DNA of 64,000 bases from Pseudidiomarina aestuarii. Its GTDB lineage: Bacteria > Pseudomonadota > Gammaproteobacteria > Enterobacterales > Alteromonadaceae. The translations under genes and the position numbers were made by a program. The notes beneath the pieces were generated by a model. That model saw nothing but the letters and a program-made list of their open reading frames with translations. It did no database searches and was not told where the DNA came from. The stretch spans positions 206,177 through 270,176 of the forward strand of contig NZ_PIPR01000002.1 of assembly GCF_003987355.1 (NCBI RefSeq). The letters run 5' to 3'. Positions 53,190 through 60,934 of this stretch are shown piece by piece; positions within the stretch are counted from its first letter, which is position 1; each line of letters begins with the position of its first letter.

Positions 53190-53744
53190 TTATGCCTCAG
53201 CCTGTTCTTCAAGTATTCGATAGACAGTCGCTCGACCAATCCCTAGCTTTTTAGCTATCTGCATTTTCTTAACGCCTTGCTGGTGAAGCTCAAGCACCTT
53301 GTCTCTATCGACAGACTTCTTGCGCCCTTTGTAAACGCCACGTTGCTTCGCTCTAGCAATACCTTCTCGTTGGCGTTCCAAGATAATCGCTCGTTCAAAT
53401 TCGGCAACAGCCCCCATAATAGATAGCATTAACTTCTGAGATGCATCGTCACCGCTCCCTTTGAACTTCAGATCCTCTTTAACGAAGTGCAACGTAGTAT
53501 CCTTTTCATTGAATTGTTTAATCAGACTCAGCAGATCTTCGAGATTACGAGCCATTCGGTCGATGCTATGAACGTAAACAATGTCTCCCTCACGGACATC
53601 CTTTAGTAACTCGATTAATTGTGGGCGCTCAGTAGTAGAGCCCGAACATTTATCTACATAAAATTTATTTAACTCCATTCCCTCTAACTGGCGCTCAGTA
53701 TTTTGGTCAACGGATGATACTCGGATATAGCCAATTTTATACAT
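53190..53744 (-). CDS. Serine recombinase (resolvase/invertase family)
   Basis: A 184-residue small serine recombinase. The catalytic Ser10 is in GYIRVSSVDQNTERQ, and HSIDRMARNLEDLL carries the active-site arginine region. The long E-helix (QKLMLSIMGAVAEFERAII) and a C-terminal helix-turn-helix (about 148-182; VKKMQIAKKLGIGRATVYRI) complete the family. It could resolve multimers or invert a segment. Its start codon is next to a cluster of direct and inverted repeats (53754-53865), the likely binding sites. It is intact and separate from the tyrosine integrase. Confidence 0.93.
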   Translation of the reverse strand: MYKIGYIRVSSVDQNTERQLEGMELNKFYVDKCSGSTTERPQLIELLKDVREGDIVYVHSIDRMARNLEDLLSLIKQFNEKDTTLHFVKEDLKFKGSGDDASQKLMLSIMGAVAEFERAIILERQREGIARAKQRGVYKGRKKSVDRDKVLELHQQGVKKMQIAKKLGIGRATVYRILEEQAEA

Positions 53745-53753
53745 ACAAAAATC

Positions 53754-53865
53754 ACCTCAACTGTCTCATTTAACTCTAGACTGATAATTTTATACTGTCT
53801 TAAAATATTAAAATCAATTCTATTGATACACTTTTTTGTGTCTCATTTGTGTGTATCGTTGAGGT
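53754..53865. repeat. Direct and inverted repeats beside the serine recombinase (candidate res/crossover site)
   Basis: ACCTCAAC (53754-53761) and its perfect complement GTTGAGGT (53858-53865) enclose a 112-bp A+T-rich stretch. TGTCTCATTT occurs twice in direct orientation (53762-53771 and 53839-53848), and GATACAC/GTGTATC (53825-53831, 53851-53857) form another inverted pair. Resolvase sites are normally of this size and lie just upstream of the recombinase gene, as here. Confidence 0.55.
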
Positions 53866-53956
53866 ATACCTAAATGAATCACTGTGCTGGGAGGATTGTA
53901 TCGCTGGATATTACTAAGTAAGGTGTGGAGATTAGCTAAAGCTTGAGAGGGCGCTG

Positions 53957-55027
53957 ATGATTCCGTATTACCGTGATAGTGAAGACGCTAGGCCTTTGTT
54001 GTATTTAGACCAGAACATAATCGACTCTTTGCGAAAAGGCGTTTACTCATTTGATGACGCCACATTCTCAGAGCGCTTCCGTGCAATTTACTCAGACGAA
54101 ACACTCAGAGAGATAAGTCGAGCGGAAGATGGTGGTGGAAACGCTACGGAATACTTGAATGTTCTAAAAGAGTTAGAAGCGTTTCATTTGCGGTTAAACC
54201 TAAACGCCCAATTCACGCCGACGGGTGATGCAATCATTCAGTCTCAGAGTCCTGCTGAGGTATATCAGAACTTCATTCAGAATCGCGACCTAGATTACTT
54301 AGTTGAAGCCAACTTACTAGTCACTCACAAGGTAATGGGAGGGCTACCAGATCTTACAGTCGACGACATAATTAAGAGAATGCTTGAAGCATTTGAGCGT
54401 AACGCTAAGTCACTAGAAGACAACATAAGAAATCTAGAGCCATTCTTCCCAAACGCTAGAGAAGAGCTTCCGCGCCTATTTGAGTCTTTAGGAACAATGA
54501 AAGCAGTCTCGCTAAAAGACTACAAAATCATTCTTAAGCAGCTTGCGGATAACCTTAAGACCACCCTTAAGCTTAACGATACTTCTCAGTCAGCGCTCAG
54601 TCGTTACCGAGAAGAGCTTAGGCTAAGCCCAAAAGACCTTAATAACATAGAGCCACCAAAAGTTGTCGAGCAAGTGTGGCAAGTGATATCTCGTGACGAA
54701 AACATTAATCAGTCAGACGTTACCATGTATCAGTTCTTTGGCGTAGATGCTCCTAACCCCATAAACCCCGAACGAAGGAACTTCGTGTCTGAGCAGGTAT
54801 CAAGCGTCTACTTTCATCTGAACTTGGCTGGTTATTACCCCGATAAAGGATTAAAAGAACGTAAGAGATTTGCTAGTTCCTTTAGTGACATGCAGCACGT
54901 TTCGTTAGCCACGCATTGTGATTACCTGTTAAGTAGTGATGAGCGACTCATTAAAAAAGCAGCCGCAGCCTACGAATTTACTGGCGCAAGGACTCAAGCG
55001 CTTCTACTAAAGCTTCCCAACGCTTAG
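53957..55027 (+). CDS. PIN-domain-like protein (putative nuclease)
   Basis: A 356-residue protein I cannot name. Its two ends carry the parts of a PIN nuclease site: LLYLDQNIIDSL (Asp18) and SDETLREISRAED (Glu52) at the N-terminus. At the C-terminus it has SFSDMQHVSLATHCDYLLSS followed by DERL (Asp311, Asp322, Asp328). The middle (about 90-270) is helical and would be an insertion of about 200 residues, unusual for small PIN toxins. It is probably an RNase or structure-specific nuclease. GAGAGGG precedes the ATG. No antitoxin-like gene lies upstream; a 59-residue coiled-coil gene lies downstream on the same strand. Confidence 0.65.
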   Translation: MIPYYRDSEDARPLLYLDQNIIDSLRKGVYSFDDATFSERFRAIYSDETLREISRAEDGGGNATEYLNVLKELEAFHLRLNLNAQFTPTGDAIIQSQSPAEVYQNFIQNRDLDYLVEANLLVTHKVMGGLPDLTVDDIIKRMLEAFERNAKSLEDNIRNLEPFFPNAREELPRLFESLGTMKAVSLKDYKIILKQLADNLKTTLKLNDTSQSALSRYREELRLSPKDLNNIEPPKVVEQVWQVISRDENINQSDVTMYQFFGVDAPNPINPERRNFVSEQVSSVYFHLNLAGYYPDKGLKERKRFASSFSDMQHVSLATHCDYLLSSDERLIKKAAAAYEFTGARTQALLLKLPNA

Positions 55028-55166
55028 GTCGTTGGCGATTCGAGATATGTTCGATAAGCACAAGCACCCCTACGGGGGGGAATCGCTTTTCCTTATTTGT
55101 CGAATAGGCTCACAAATTTTTTTGCTAAAATTGCTCGGCCTAGATAAAAGCTGAGGGAAAGAAAAA

Positions 55167-55346
55167 ATGGACGAATTAGTAAGCCTCCATGAGCAACTTG
55201 AACAGAAGAAACGCGTGATAGCGACGTGGGAATTCACTCTAAACAGAGCTAAGGGAGAAGTTGAGCGACTAAACCAAGAAATTGACGAACTAGCTTCTCG
55301 ACTTGCAAGACTGGTAGTAAAAAACGCAGATAAACTTGATGTTTGA
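55167..55346 (+). CDS. Small coiled-coil protein, 59 residues
   Basis: A short gene with ribosome site GAGGGAAAG before the ATG. The product MDELVSLHEQLEQKKRVIAT continues as one long amphipathic helix (heptads through RLNQEIDELASRLARLV) and ends NADKLDV. I do not recognise it. It lies 139 bp after the PIN-like gene and is followed by a hairpin. It is the second small coiled-coil protein in the island; the sequences are not alike. Confidence 0.65.
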   Translation: MDELVSLHEQLEQKKRVIATWEFTLNRAKGEVERLNQEIDELASRLARLVVKNADKLDV

Positions 55347-55357
55347 TATTATAGCTC

Positions 55358-55374
55358 GGGGCGGTTTACGCCCC
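55358..55374. terminator. Hairpin between convergent small genes
   Basis: GGGGCG-GTTTA-CGCCCC, a perfect 6-bp G+C stem. It contains the stop codon of the leftward gene (55366-55368). No T-run, so efficiency is uncertain. Confidence 0.55.
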
Positions 55375-55713
55375 AGCGCTTTCCAAAAGATCTCTAGCGT
55401 CCTCTAGGTCTTTCATACTCTTAGTTTCATTCAATTCGTGCAGCTTCTCACCCAAACCTACCAGTCCGTCATTGTAGTCGAATAACAACGATATGAATGA
55501 ATCCATAGATTGCATACTCAACTGATAAGCTATCCCTGCGACATACCTGCGGTAATATGCTTCTCCAGCTTTTATCGTTACTCCGAACATATCTTGAAAG
55601 TCTGTTGAATGACATTGAGTCAGATACCATCCGTAGTGACGAGGGTATAGTCCGTTTAACGCTGGCTTGTATTTATCAATTTTTATAGGCTTCGATTTTG
55701 CTTTTTTTGCCAT
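55366..55713 (-). CDS. Island protein of unknown function, 115 residues
   Basis: A small protein I do not recognise. It has a lysine-rich start (MAKKAKSKPIKIDKYKPALN), an aromatic segment (YPRHYGWYLTQCHSTDFQDM), and helical, acidic C-terminal parts. The ATG at 55713 has GAGGT 5 bases upstream; a GTG at 55725 would overlap the integrase stop by 4 bases and add 4 residues. It is translationally close to the integrase and could be an excisionase or integrase helper, but no DNA-binding motif is visible. Confidence 0.6.
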   Translation of the reverse strand: MAKKAKSKPIKIDKYKPALNGLYPRHYGWYLTQCHSTDFQDMFGVTIKAGEAYYRRYVAGIAYQLSMQSMDSFISLLFDYNDGLVGLGEKLHELNETKSMKDLEDARDLLESAGA

Positions 55714-55721
55714 AATTAACC

Positions 55722-56999
55722 TCACTTCATTTTGTTACCTAACCATTCAGTTCTAATGTAATTCTCAGCTTTACTGGCGCTTTCACTCAGTTTCTGTACC
55801 TCATTGTCTTTCGCATAGTAACCGTAAGACATCGTTGAACCTCGCTTGTGACCTACGATTTCGGCAGTAATTGTCTCGGGTATGTCACAGCGTTTTAAGG
55901 CCGTGATGAACATGCCCCTGAATGAGTGGAAGCTCTTTGTTGAGTCATCTGTAATGTGGTTAGTTTTTAAAACTGAGAACCAACGGCCAAATGTCTTCCC
56001 TTCGATGCCGAGTAGTGGCGACTCATCGTCTAGTTGCTCAGCGATAACTTTTAGCTCACTGGCTATGTCTCTAGGGATAGGAACGTTTCGAGTTGCCGCT
56101 GAAGTTTTGCCCTGCTCAATAAATATGTATGGAACGCCTCCTTTTTCCATCAGATGACGCTTTTTAAGGTTACCGAGTTCACTTAAACGACAGCCAGTAA
56201 AGAGAGCTAGCTGAATGTATAGCTGGCGCTCTCTTGATTCACCGTTGATAAGCTCCATGATTTTTCGTAGTTCATGAGGCTCAAACATCTGCTTTCTATT
56301 GTTAGTAATTGGGCTAGTGTAACTGTGTCCTTCAAATGGGTTTTCACCGCTAACTTCGCCTAAGTCACGAGTATTCTTCCAAAGGGTTTTTAGACGGCTC
56401 ATGTGAGCTTGGCACGTTGCACGAGCTTTGGCCTTCTCAATCGTTGCCAGAAAGTCATAAGCATGTCGTCTCGTGATGTCATTTATAGGCATATCGACAG
56501 CATCCATAAATTCAAGGAACAGGTTTACGGACTGCTCAACTTTGCGTTGCGTTTCCTTCGATTTGTTCACGCCATGTCGATTAAGCCATTCAGCTAAAGC
56601 TTCACGAACGGTAAAGGCGTAATAGCGCTCATAATTTTCTTTGCCATTGACGGTCATGTAAGCTCGCAGTGTTAGCTCATCACCACGTTCCAACAACTTT
56701 TCAGGATAAATCCATGCATCCCAATCTTGGTTGATTTCCTTTTCAGCTCGCATTTCACGCACAAGTTCTCTGAACCTTTTATTATCATCGTCGGTTCTCG
56801 TTAATGCTGAATGAGCAAGCTCACCGTTTATCTTATCCCTTAACTTACGAGCTATATGAACATCCGATGTGTCCAAGCTACGAGAGATGGTTGCTGTGTC
56901 AGGATAGAATTTTTGTAATGCTTTAGGAACACGTCGCTGATACCACCAGACGTTACCCCGAAGCTTTAGATGGATGTTATTGCTTTTTCTTTTTGTCAT
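55722..56999 (-). CDS. Tyrosine integrase of the island
   Basis: A 425-residue site-specific recombinase. The N-terminus (IHLKLRGNVWWYQRRVPKAL) is the DUF6538-type arm-binding start, a SAM-like core-binding domain covers about 120-225, and the catalytic domain about 240-410. Catalytic residues (numbered from the ATG at 56999) are Arg271 in ALFTGCRLSELGNL, His358 and Arg361 in FHSFRGMF, His384 in VGHKRGS and the tyrosine in MSYGYY. A longer frame starts at 57035 inside a TGTAGAC repeat without a ribosome site, so I prefer 56999. The arm repeats overlap the likely promoter, which suggests self-control. Confidence 0.93.
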   Translation of the reverse strand: MTKRKSNNIHLKLRGNVWWYQRRVPKALQKFYPDTATISRSLDTSDVHIARKLRDKINGELAHSALTRTDDDNKRFRELVREMRAEKEINQDWDAWIYPEKLLERGDELTLRAYMTVNGKENYERYYAFTVREALAEWLNRHGVNKSKETQRKVEQSVNLFLEFMDAVDMPINDITRRHAYDFLATIEKAKARATCQAHMSRLKTLWKNTRDLGEVSGENPFEGHSYTSPITNNRKQMFEPHELRKIMELINGESRERQLYIQLALFTGCRLSELGNLKKRHLMEKGGVPYIFIEQGKTSAATRNVPIPRDIASELKVIAEQLDDESPLLGIEGKTFGRWFSVLKTNHITDDSTKSFHSFRGMFITALKRCDIPETITAEIVGHKRGSTMSYGYYAKDNEVQKLSESASKAENYIRTEWLGNKMK

Positions 57000-57026
57000 T
57001 TCTACCACTACAAATGAAGACACTAA

Positions 57027-57045
57027 TGTAGACATTGATGTAGAC
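57027..57045. repeat. Two phased TGTAGAC repeats at the right end (probable integrase arm sites)
   Basis: TGTAGAC at 57027 and 57039, 12 bp apart, same orientation and same phase as the three copies at 47350-47380. They lie between the integrase start and attR. Confidence 0.75.
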
Positions 57046-57106
57046 AGGTATTATCTCTGAAGCCCAGAATCCACGCAATACGTGGGCTAGGTGATAGTCA
57101 AACATG

Positions 57107-57118
57107 GGCATGATGTAA
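57107..57118. repeat. attR: second copy of GGCATGATGTAA
   Basis: An exact copy of the 12 bp at 47290-47301. The surrounding bases (CATGG before, GTCCTG after) differ from the groEL side. The sequence to its right should be the original groEL downstream region. Confidence 0.85.
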
Positions 57119-57139
57119 GTCCTGTCATGGCAGTATTAG

Positions 57140-57167
57140 AAGGGCGACTTGCGAGTCGCCCTTTTTT
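57140..57167 (+). terminator. Displaced native groEL terminator
   Basis: AAGGGCGACT (57140-57149), TGCG loop, AGTCGCCCTT (57154-57163) then a T-run: a strong intrinsic terminator 22 bp past attR with no gene reading into it from inside the island. Without the island it would lie about 20 bp after the groEL stop. Confidence 0.85.
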
Positions 57168-57261
57168 ATTGCCCGAAATAAGTTAAAGCCATGCAAAGAA
57201 CTGTCACATTTGCGGCAAATGATGCATCTTTACTTATGAAAGCTACCCAAGGAGGTACATT

Positions 57262-57771
57262 ATGAAACAGTTAACTACACTATCGATGGCAATTTCATTG
57301 GCGCTAATGAGCTCGACTGCGTTGGCAGCGACCGCCAAAGTGGAATTCAAAAATCCAGACGATTACCGTGACATTGAAGCAGTGAATGAACGGCAGTCAT
57401 CTTTCCAAGCGCAATTATTTGAGGGGCTGACTAAGCATTTTGAAAGTTTAGCCGCCCAATTGCCTGAAGGAAATACGCTCTCGATTACAGTCACTGATTT
57501 AGACATTACCGGTCGCGTTGAACCTACTTACGGTCAAGGTGGTGCAGCCTACATGCGAATTGTTGATCGCATCGACTACCCACGCATTGAGTTTAGCTAT
57601 CAGTACACCGATAGCTCAGGTGCAGTGCTCAGTGAAGAGTCCGTAAATTTACGTGACATGGGTGCGCATCAAACCATGCGAGCAGCGAAAGAAAGTGGTC
57701 GTGATGAGCTGTATTACGAGAAAAAGTTGTTGGACCGTTGGTTTAACGACACCTTTGAACGTAATAACTAA
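57262..57771 (+). CDS. DUF3016 family exported protein
   Basis: A 169-residue protein with a signal peptide (MKQLTTLSMAISLALMSSTA, cleavage after ALA at residue 22). The mature part has VEFKNPDDYRDIEAVNERQS and TVTDLDITGRVEP, the marks of DUF3016, a periplasmic family of unknown function common in Alteromonadales and Xanthomonads. AAGGAGG sits 6 bases before the ATG. It has its own transcription unit and converges with epmB. Confidence 0.85.
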   Translation: MKQLTTLSMAISLALMSSTALAATAKVEFKNPDDYRDIEAVNERQSSFQAQLFEGLTKHFESLAAQLPEGNTLSITVTDLDITGRVEPTYGQGGAAYMRIVDRIDYPRIEFSYQYTDSSGAVLSEESVNLRDMGAHQTMRAAKESGRDELYYEKKLLDRWFNDTFERNN

Positions 57772-57778
57772 GATTCAG

Positions 57779-58774
57779 TTATAAAGGAGTTTTACTGGGC
57801 TCGCCGGCTATCTCTCGGACTAATTTAGGCACGAGAAACCCAGGCAGACGAGCTCGCAACTCCGCCTCAATCAAGCGGGCGCCTTCATCGCTAACAGCGA
57901 AGTGACTGGCGCCCGCTACTTTATCCAATTGATGTAAGTAGTACGGCATAATCCGTGCGTCAAACAAAGCTTCACTGAGTTCGGTTAGCGTTTCAGCGCT
58001 ATCATTCACTCCCTTCAACAACACACTTTGATTGAACAACGTAATACCGTGTGCCGCCCAAAGCTGCGTACCTGCATGTAGCGCTGGTGATACCTCGCGC
58101 GGGTGATTGGCATGCAGCACTAAAATACACTGCAATCGGCTTTGCTGCAGACGCTCCGCGAGCTTTCGTGTCAATCGACTGGGAATGACGACGGGCAGCC
58201 GACTGTGAATACGAATTCGCTTTAATTGCGGTAAAGCTTCCAACTCGGTTAATAAGCGCGCCAATTGTTGGTCAGTCGCCATTAGCGGGTCGCCCCCACT
58301 CAGAATGACTTCATTAATGGCTGGATCTTGCTTAATGTAATTCAGCAAATGAGCGCGTTCCTGCGCTCCAAAATGATGATCTTCATAAGGGAAGTGGCGC
58401 CGAAAGCAATACCGACAGTTGATAGCGCAGCCACCTCGAAAGATAATCAGCACACGCGATTGATACTTATGCAGAAGCGCTTGCGTTGAACCTTGCTCAA
58501 CCAAGGGATCAGTGGTGTAACCTGGAGCTTCAACAAATTCATCTGCGTTTGGAAGTACTTGCAGCAACAGTGGGTCGTTACGGTCGCCACGGCTCATCAG
58601 GCTGACAAAGTGCTTGGGGACTCGCAGCGGAAACAAACGTCGTGCAGCAATATCATCTGTACTCACTTGGTCCGTCAGGTCCAGTAGCTGAATCAACTCG
58701 TGCGGATCCGTGACCGCTTGTGCGAGTTCTTGCTGCCATTGCGGCCGAATAGAGATGGTTGCAGAGGTCGTCAC
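57779..58774 (-). CDS. epmB: EF-P (R)-beta-lysine pathway: lysine 2,3-aminomutase EpmB
   Basis: A 331-residue radical-SAM and PLP enzyme that turns (S)-lysine into (R)-beta-lysine for EF-P modification. The 4Fe-4S motif is GGCAINCRYCFRRHFPY (Cys116, Cys120, Cys123). Further family blocks are EVILSGGDPLM, RIRIHSRLPVVIPSR and MPYYLHQLDKVAGASHF with the PLP-region lysine. It is divergent from efp, as in E. coli. Confidence 0.95.
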   Translation of the reverse strand: MTTSATISIRPQWQQELAQAVTDPHELIQLLDLTDQVSTDDIAARRLFPLRVPKHFVSLMSRGDRNDPLLLQVLPNADEFVEAPGYTTDPLVEQGSTQALLHKYQSRVLIIFRGGCAINCRYCFRRHFPYEDHHFGAQERAHLLNYIKQDPAINEVILSGGDPLMATDQQLARLLTELEALPQLKRIRIHSRLPVVIPSRLTRKLAERLQQSRLQCILVLHANHPREVSPALHAGTQLWAAHGITLFNQSVLLKGVNDSAETLTELSEALFDARIMPYYLHQLDKVAGASHFAVSDEGARLIEAELRARLPGFLVPKLVREIAGEPSKTPL

Positions 58775-58900
58775 GGGCTTCCTTCAAGGATAAGAGTTTC
58801 GAAAATTCTTTGGATTCGGCACTGATTTTACCTGAAAATTGTAGCGCTTTGGTTTATTATTGCGCGCGAAATCGCTTATTTGAAAGCATACGAGGAAGCT

Positions 58901-59470
58901 ATGGCGAACTACAGCACCAATGAATTTAAAGCCGGTCTGAAAATCATGCAGGACGGCGAGCCTTGCAACATTCTCGAAAACGAGATGGTCAAACCAGGCA
59001 AAGGGCAGGCCTTTAACCGGGTTCGTATCCGCAAATTGATCAGCGGCAAAGTGGTTGAGAAAACGTTTAAATCAGGCGATAGCGTTGAAGGCGCTGACGT
59101 CATCGATGTCGACTTAGCTTACTTGTACAATGACGGTGAGTTCTGGCATTTCATGAACAACGAAACCTTTGAACAAATTGCAGCCGATGCGAAAGCAGTG
59201 GGCGATATGACCAAATGGTTAGTCGAGCAAGATATCTGCACGCTCACGTTGTGGAACGGCAACCCGATTGCGGTGACTCCGCCAAACTTTGTCGAACTGG
59301 AAATTGTCGAAACCGATCCAGGTCTGAAGGGCGATACTGCGGGCACTGGCGGCAAACCAGCAACCTTGAGCACTGGCGCGGTTGTGAAAGTACCTTTATT
59401 CGTGCAAATCGGCGAAGTCATTAAGGTCGATACTCGCTCTGGCGAGTACGTATCACGCGTTCAGAAATAA
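58901..59470 (+). CDS. efp: Elongation factor P
   Basis: It rescues ribosomes stalled on polyproline. It is 189 residues from the ATG at 58901 (GAGGAAG upstream); an upstream in-frame start at 58880 is not supported. Lys34 in [12 protein letters not shown], the residue that receives beta-lysine, is conserved, and three OB-like domains are complete. The C-terminus is [12 protein letters not shown]. Its modification enzymes are encoded on both sides. Confidence 0.98.
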   Translation: MANYSTNEFKAGLKIMQDGEPCNILENEMVKPGKGQAFNRVRIRKLISGKVVEKTFKSGDSVEGADVIDVDLAYLYNDGEFWHFMNNETFEQIAADAKAVGDMTKWLVEQDICTLTLWNGNPIAVTPPNFVELEIVETDPGLKGDTAGTGGKPATLSTGAVVKVPLFVQIGEVIKVDTRSGEYVSRVQK

Positions 59471-59481
59471 CGGCCAGAAGT

Positions 59482-60453
59482 ATGCAGCATGCCGATGAGT
59501 GGCGCCCAAGCGCAACGCTGGAAACGCTTCGTCAGCGTGCTGCACTTTTGCAACAGACACGAGCGTTTTTCGCTGCGCGACAAGTCTTGGAAGTCGATAC
59601 TCCGCTCCTAAGTCGGTTTGGTGTCACCGATGTTCATTTAAGTAATCTCGAGACCAAGCTGAGTGGCGATAGCCGTAAGTGGTATCTGCAAACCTCCCCT
59701 GAATTTGCTATGAAGCGTCTCCTCGCTGCCGGCTCCGGTTGCATCTATCAACTAGGTAAAGTGTTTCGTAATGACGAGCAAGGTCGGCGACACAATCCCG
59801 AGTTTACGATGCTTGAGTGGTATCGCGTTGGTTTTACTATGGCAGATCTTATTGCTGAGGTGAGCGCTTACTTACAGCAAATGCTGGAGCTAAATCAAGT
59901 ACAATCATTCACTTACGCTGAGGCCTTCAGGGTATTTTTGGATGTCGATATCTTTGCTTCGAACGGCTTTGAACAATTGCAGGCACAACTGCTCAAACGA
60001 TCGGAAGTTGCTGATTTAGCGGCCCGAGAGAGTGATTTTACGACGCTTCAGCAATTGGCTCTGAGCGTAGTGATCGAGCCGCAATTACCCGCGAATACAA
60101 TTGTTTTCATCACCCATTTTCCGATTGCGCAAGCTGCGCTTGCTGCACCGAGCTCGGATGATCCTGCGACAGCCCAACGTTTCGAAGTATTCGTGAACGG
60201 TATAGAGCTAGCCAATGGCTATTTTGAATTGACTGATGTCGCCGAACAAACAAAGCGGTTTCAGAATGATCAGAAACAGCGAGCCCAAAATGGGTTAACA
60301 GCAATGCAGGCCGATCCGCGATTACTTGCCGCGTTGGAATCGGGGCTCCCCAGTTGTGCGGGTGTCGCTCTTGGTTTTGATCGGTTGGTGATGCTTGCCA
60401 CTCATAAGCAACACATCGAAGAAATTTTGCCTTTTGCGCATGACCGCGCCTAG
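59482..60453 (+). CDS. epmA: EF-P lysyltransferase EpmA (PoxA/GenX)
   Basis: A 323-residue class II LysRS paralogue without the anticodon-binding domain; it attaches (R)-beta-lysine to Lys34 of EF-P. Motif 2 is GKVFRNDEQGRRHNPEFTML and motif 3 is GVALGFDRLVML. The substrate-pocket segments FEVFVNGIELANGYFEL and LQTSPEFAMKRLL are typical. It starts 11 bp after efp and is surely cotranscribed with it. Confidence 0.96.
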   Translation: MQHADEWRPSATLETLRQRAALLQQTRAFFAARQVLEVDTPLLSRFGVTDVHLSNLETKLSGDSRKWYLQTSPEFAMKRLLAAGSGCIYQLGKVFRNDEQGRRHNPEFTMLEWYRVGFTMADLIAEVSAYLQQMLELNQVQSFTYAEAFRVFLDVDIFASNGFEQLQAQLLKRSEVADLAARESDFTTLQQLALSVVIEPQLPANTIVFITHFPIAQAALAAPSSDDPATAQRFEVFVNGIELANGYFELTDVAEQTKRFQNDQKQRAQNGLTAMQADPRLLAALESGLPSCAGVALGFDRLVMLATHKQHIEEILPFAHDRA

Positions 60454-60497
60454 TGCGCGACAATCATTTGAACAGTGACTTGCCCCAAGTATCGTGA

Positions 60498-60512
60498 TGT
60501 TATAATATAACA
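60498..60512. promoter_or_regulatory. Zur-type operator palindrome upstream of the MerC-like gene
   Basis: TGTTATAATATAACA is a perfect palindrome with 7-bp arms around one central base. It matches the core of the gammaproteobacterial Zur box (TGTTATA-n-TATAACA type) as I remember it. It includes a TATAAT -10 hexamer (60501-60506), so zinc-loaded Zur would block RNA polymerase. It lies 35 bp before the ATG at 60548. Confidence 0.8.
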
Positions 60513-60547
60513 ATCGAATTCACGACCTATGGTTCAAAGATTTTTCC

Positions 60548-60934
60548 ATGACCAAGCAATCTATCGATAAAACTGGAATGTGGGTAACAACACTGTGCGC
60601 TCTGCACTGCTTGTTGCTGCCTGTGATTCTGCCTTTGTTGTCGATGATTGGGTTGTCATTTATTGGAGAAGAAATCTTAGAGCGTGTGATTCTGGGTACC
60701 AGTATCATTCTTGGCATGGTCGCATTATTTATTGGTATGCGTCAGCATATGAAGGCGTATCCAATTGCCCTATTGTTAGCCGGTGGTGTGATTTATTGGC
60801 ACAAAGATAGTCTCGGTGAAATGGGCGAACCCATTATTATCTTACTCGGCGCTTCAATGATTATCGCTGCACATTGGGTCAATTTACGATTGATTCGCGG
60901 CAATACAGCTATAGCGGACGCCGTTTCAGAATAA
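60548..60934 (+). CDS. MerC-family small membrane protein, probably Zur-controlled
   Basis: A 128-residue inner-membrane protein with four helices. The first has the paired cysteines TLCALHCLLLPV (Cys17 and Cys21), the mark of MerC-domain proteins. No mer operon is present, so mercury transport is unlikely to be its job; the Zur-type operator in front suggests zinc uptake or a zinc-limitation response. Its last 26 bp overlap the convergent trmA end. Confidence 0.85.
   Translation: MTKQSIDKTGMWVTTLCALHCLLLPVILPLLSMIGLSFIGEEILERVILGTSIILGMVALFIGMRQHMKAYPIALLLAGGVIYWHKDSLGEMGEPIIILLGASMIIAAHWVNLRLIRGNTAIADAVSE

Larger units (their letters stand above)
47302..57118. mobile_element. Integrated genomic island at the groEL 3' end (9.8 kb)
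   Basis: The region between the two GGCATGATGTAA repeats holds a tyrosine integrase at its right end. It also has phased TGTAGAC repeats near both ends, a serine recombinase, a restriction-modification fusion protein, a PIN-like protein, a Clp-fold protease, a polymerase-like protein and small coiled-coil proteins. None of its genes is a core gammaproteobacterial gene, coding directions alternate, and the base composition looks more A+T-rich than the neighbours. There are no capsid, tail or conjugation genes, so it is an integrative island or satellite rather than a complete prophage. Confidence 0.9.

Noticed and set aside
53745..53956. LexA-type box near the serine recombinase (CTGT words)
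   Set aside because: No CTGT-N8-ACAG pair with correct spacing was found.
57061..57088. Inverted repeat (AGCCCA ... TGGGCT, with inner CCACG/CGTGG) near attR as the crossover core
   Set aside because: It has no copy at the groEL end; the 12-bp repeat GGCATGATGTAA fits the core better. It may still be a protein-binding site.
47302..57118. Considered as a complete prophage
   Set aside because: No capsid, portal, terminase, tail or lysis gene can be recognised, and the size is too small.
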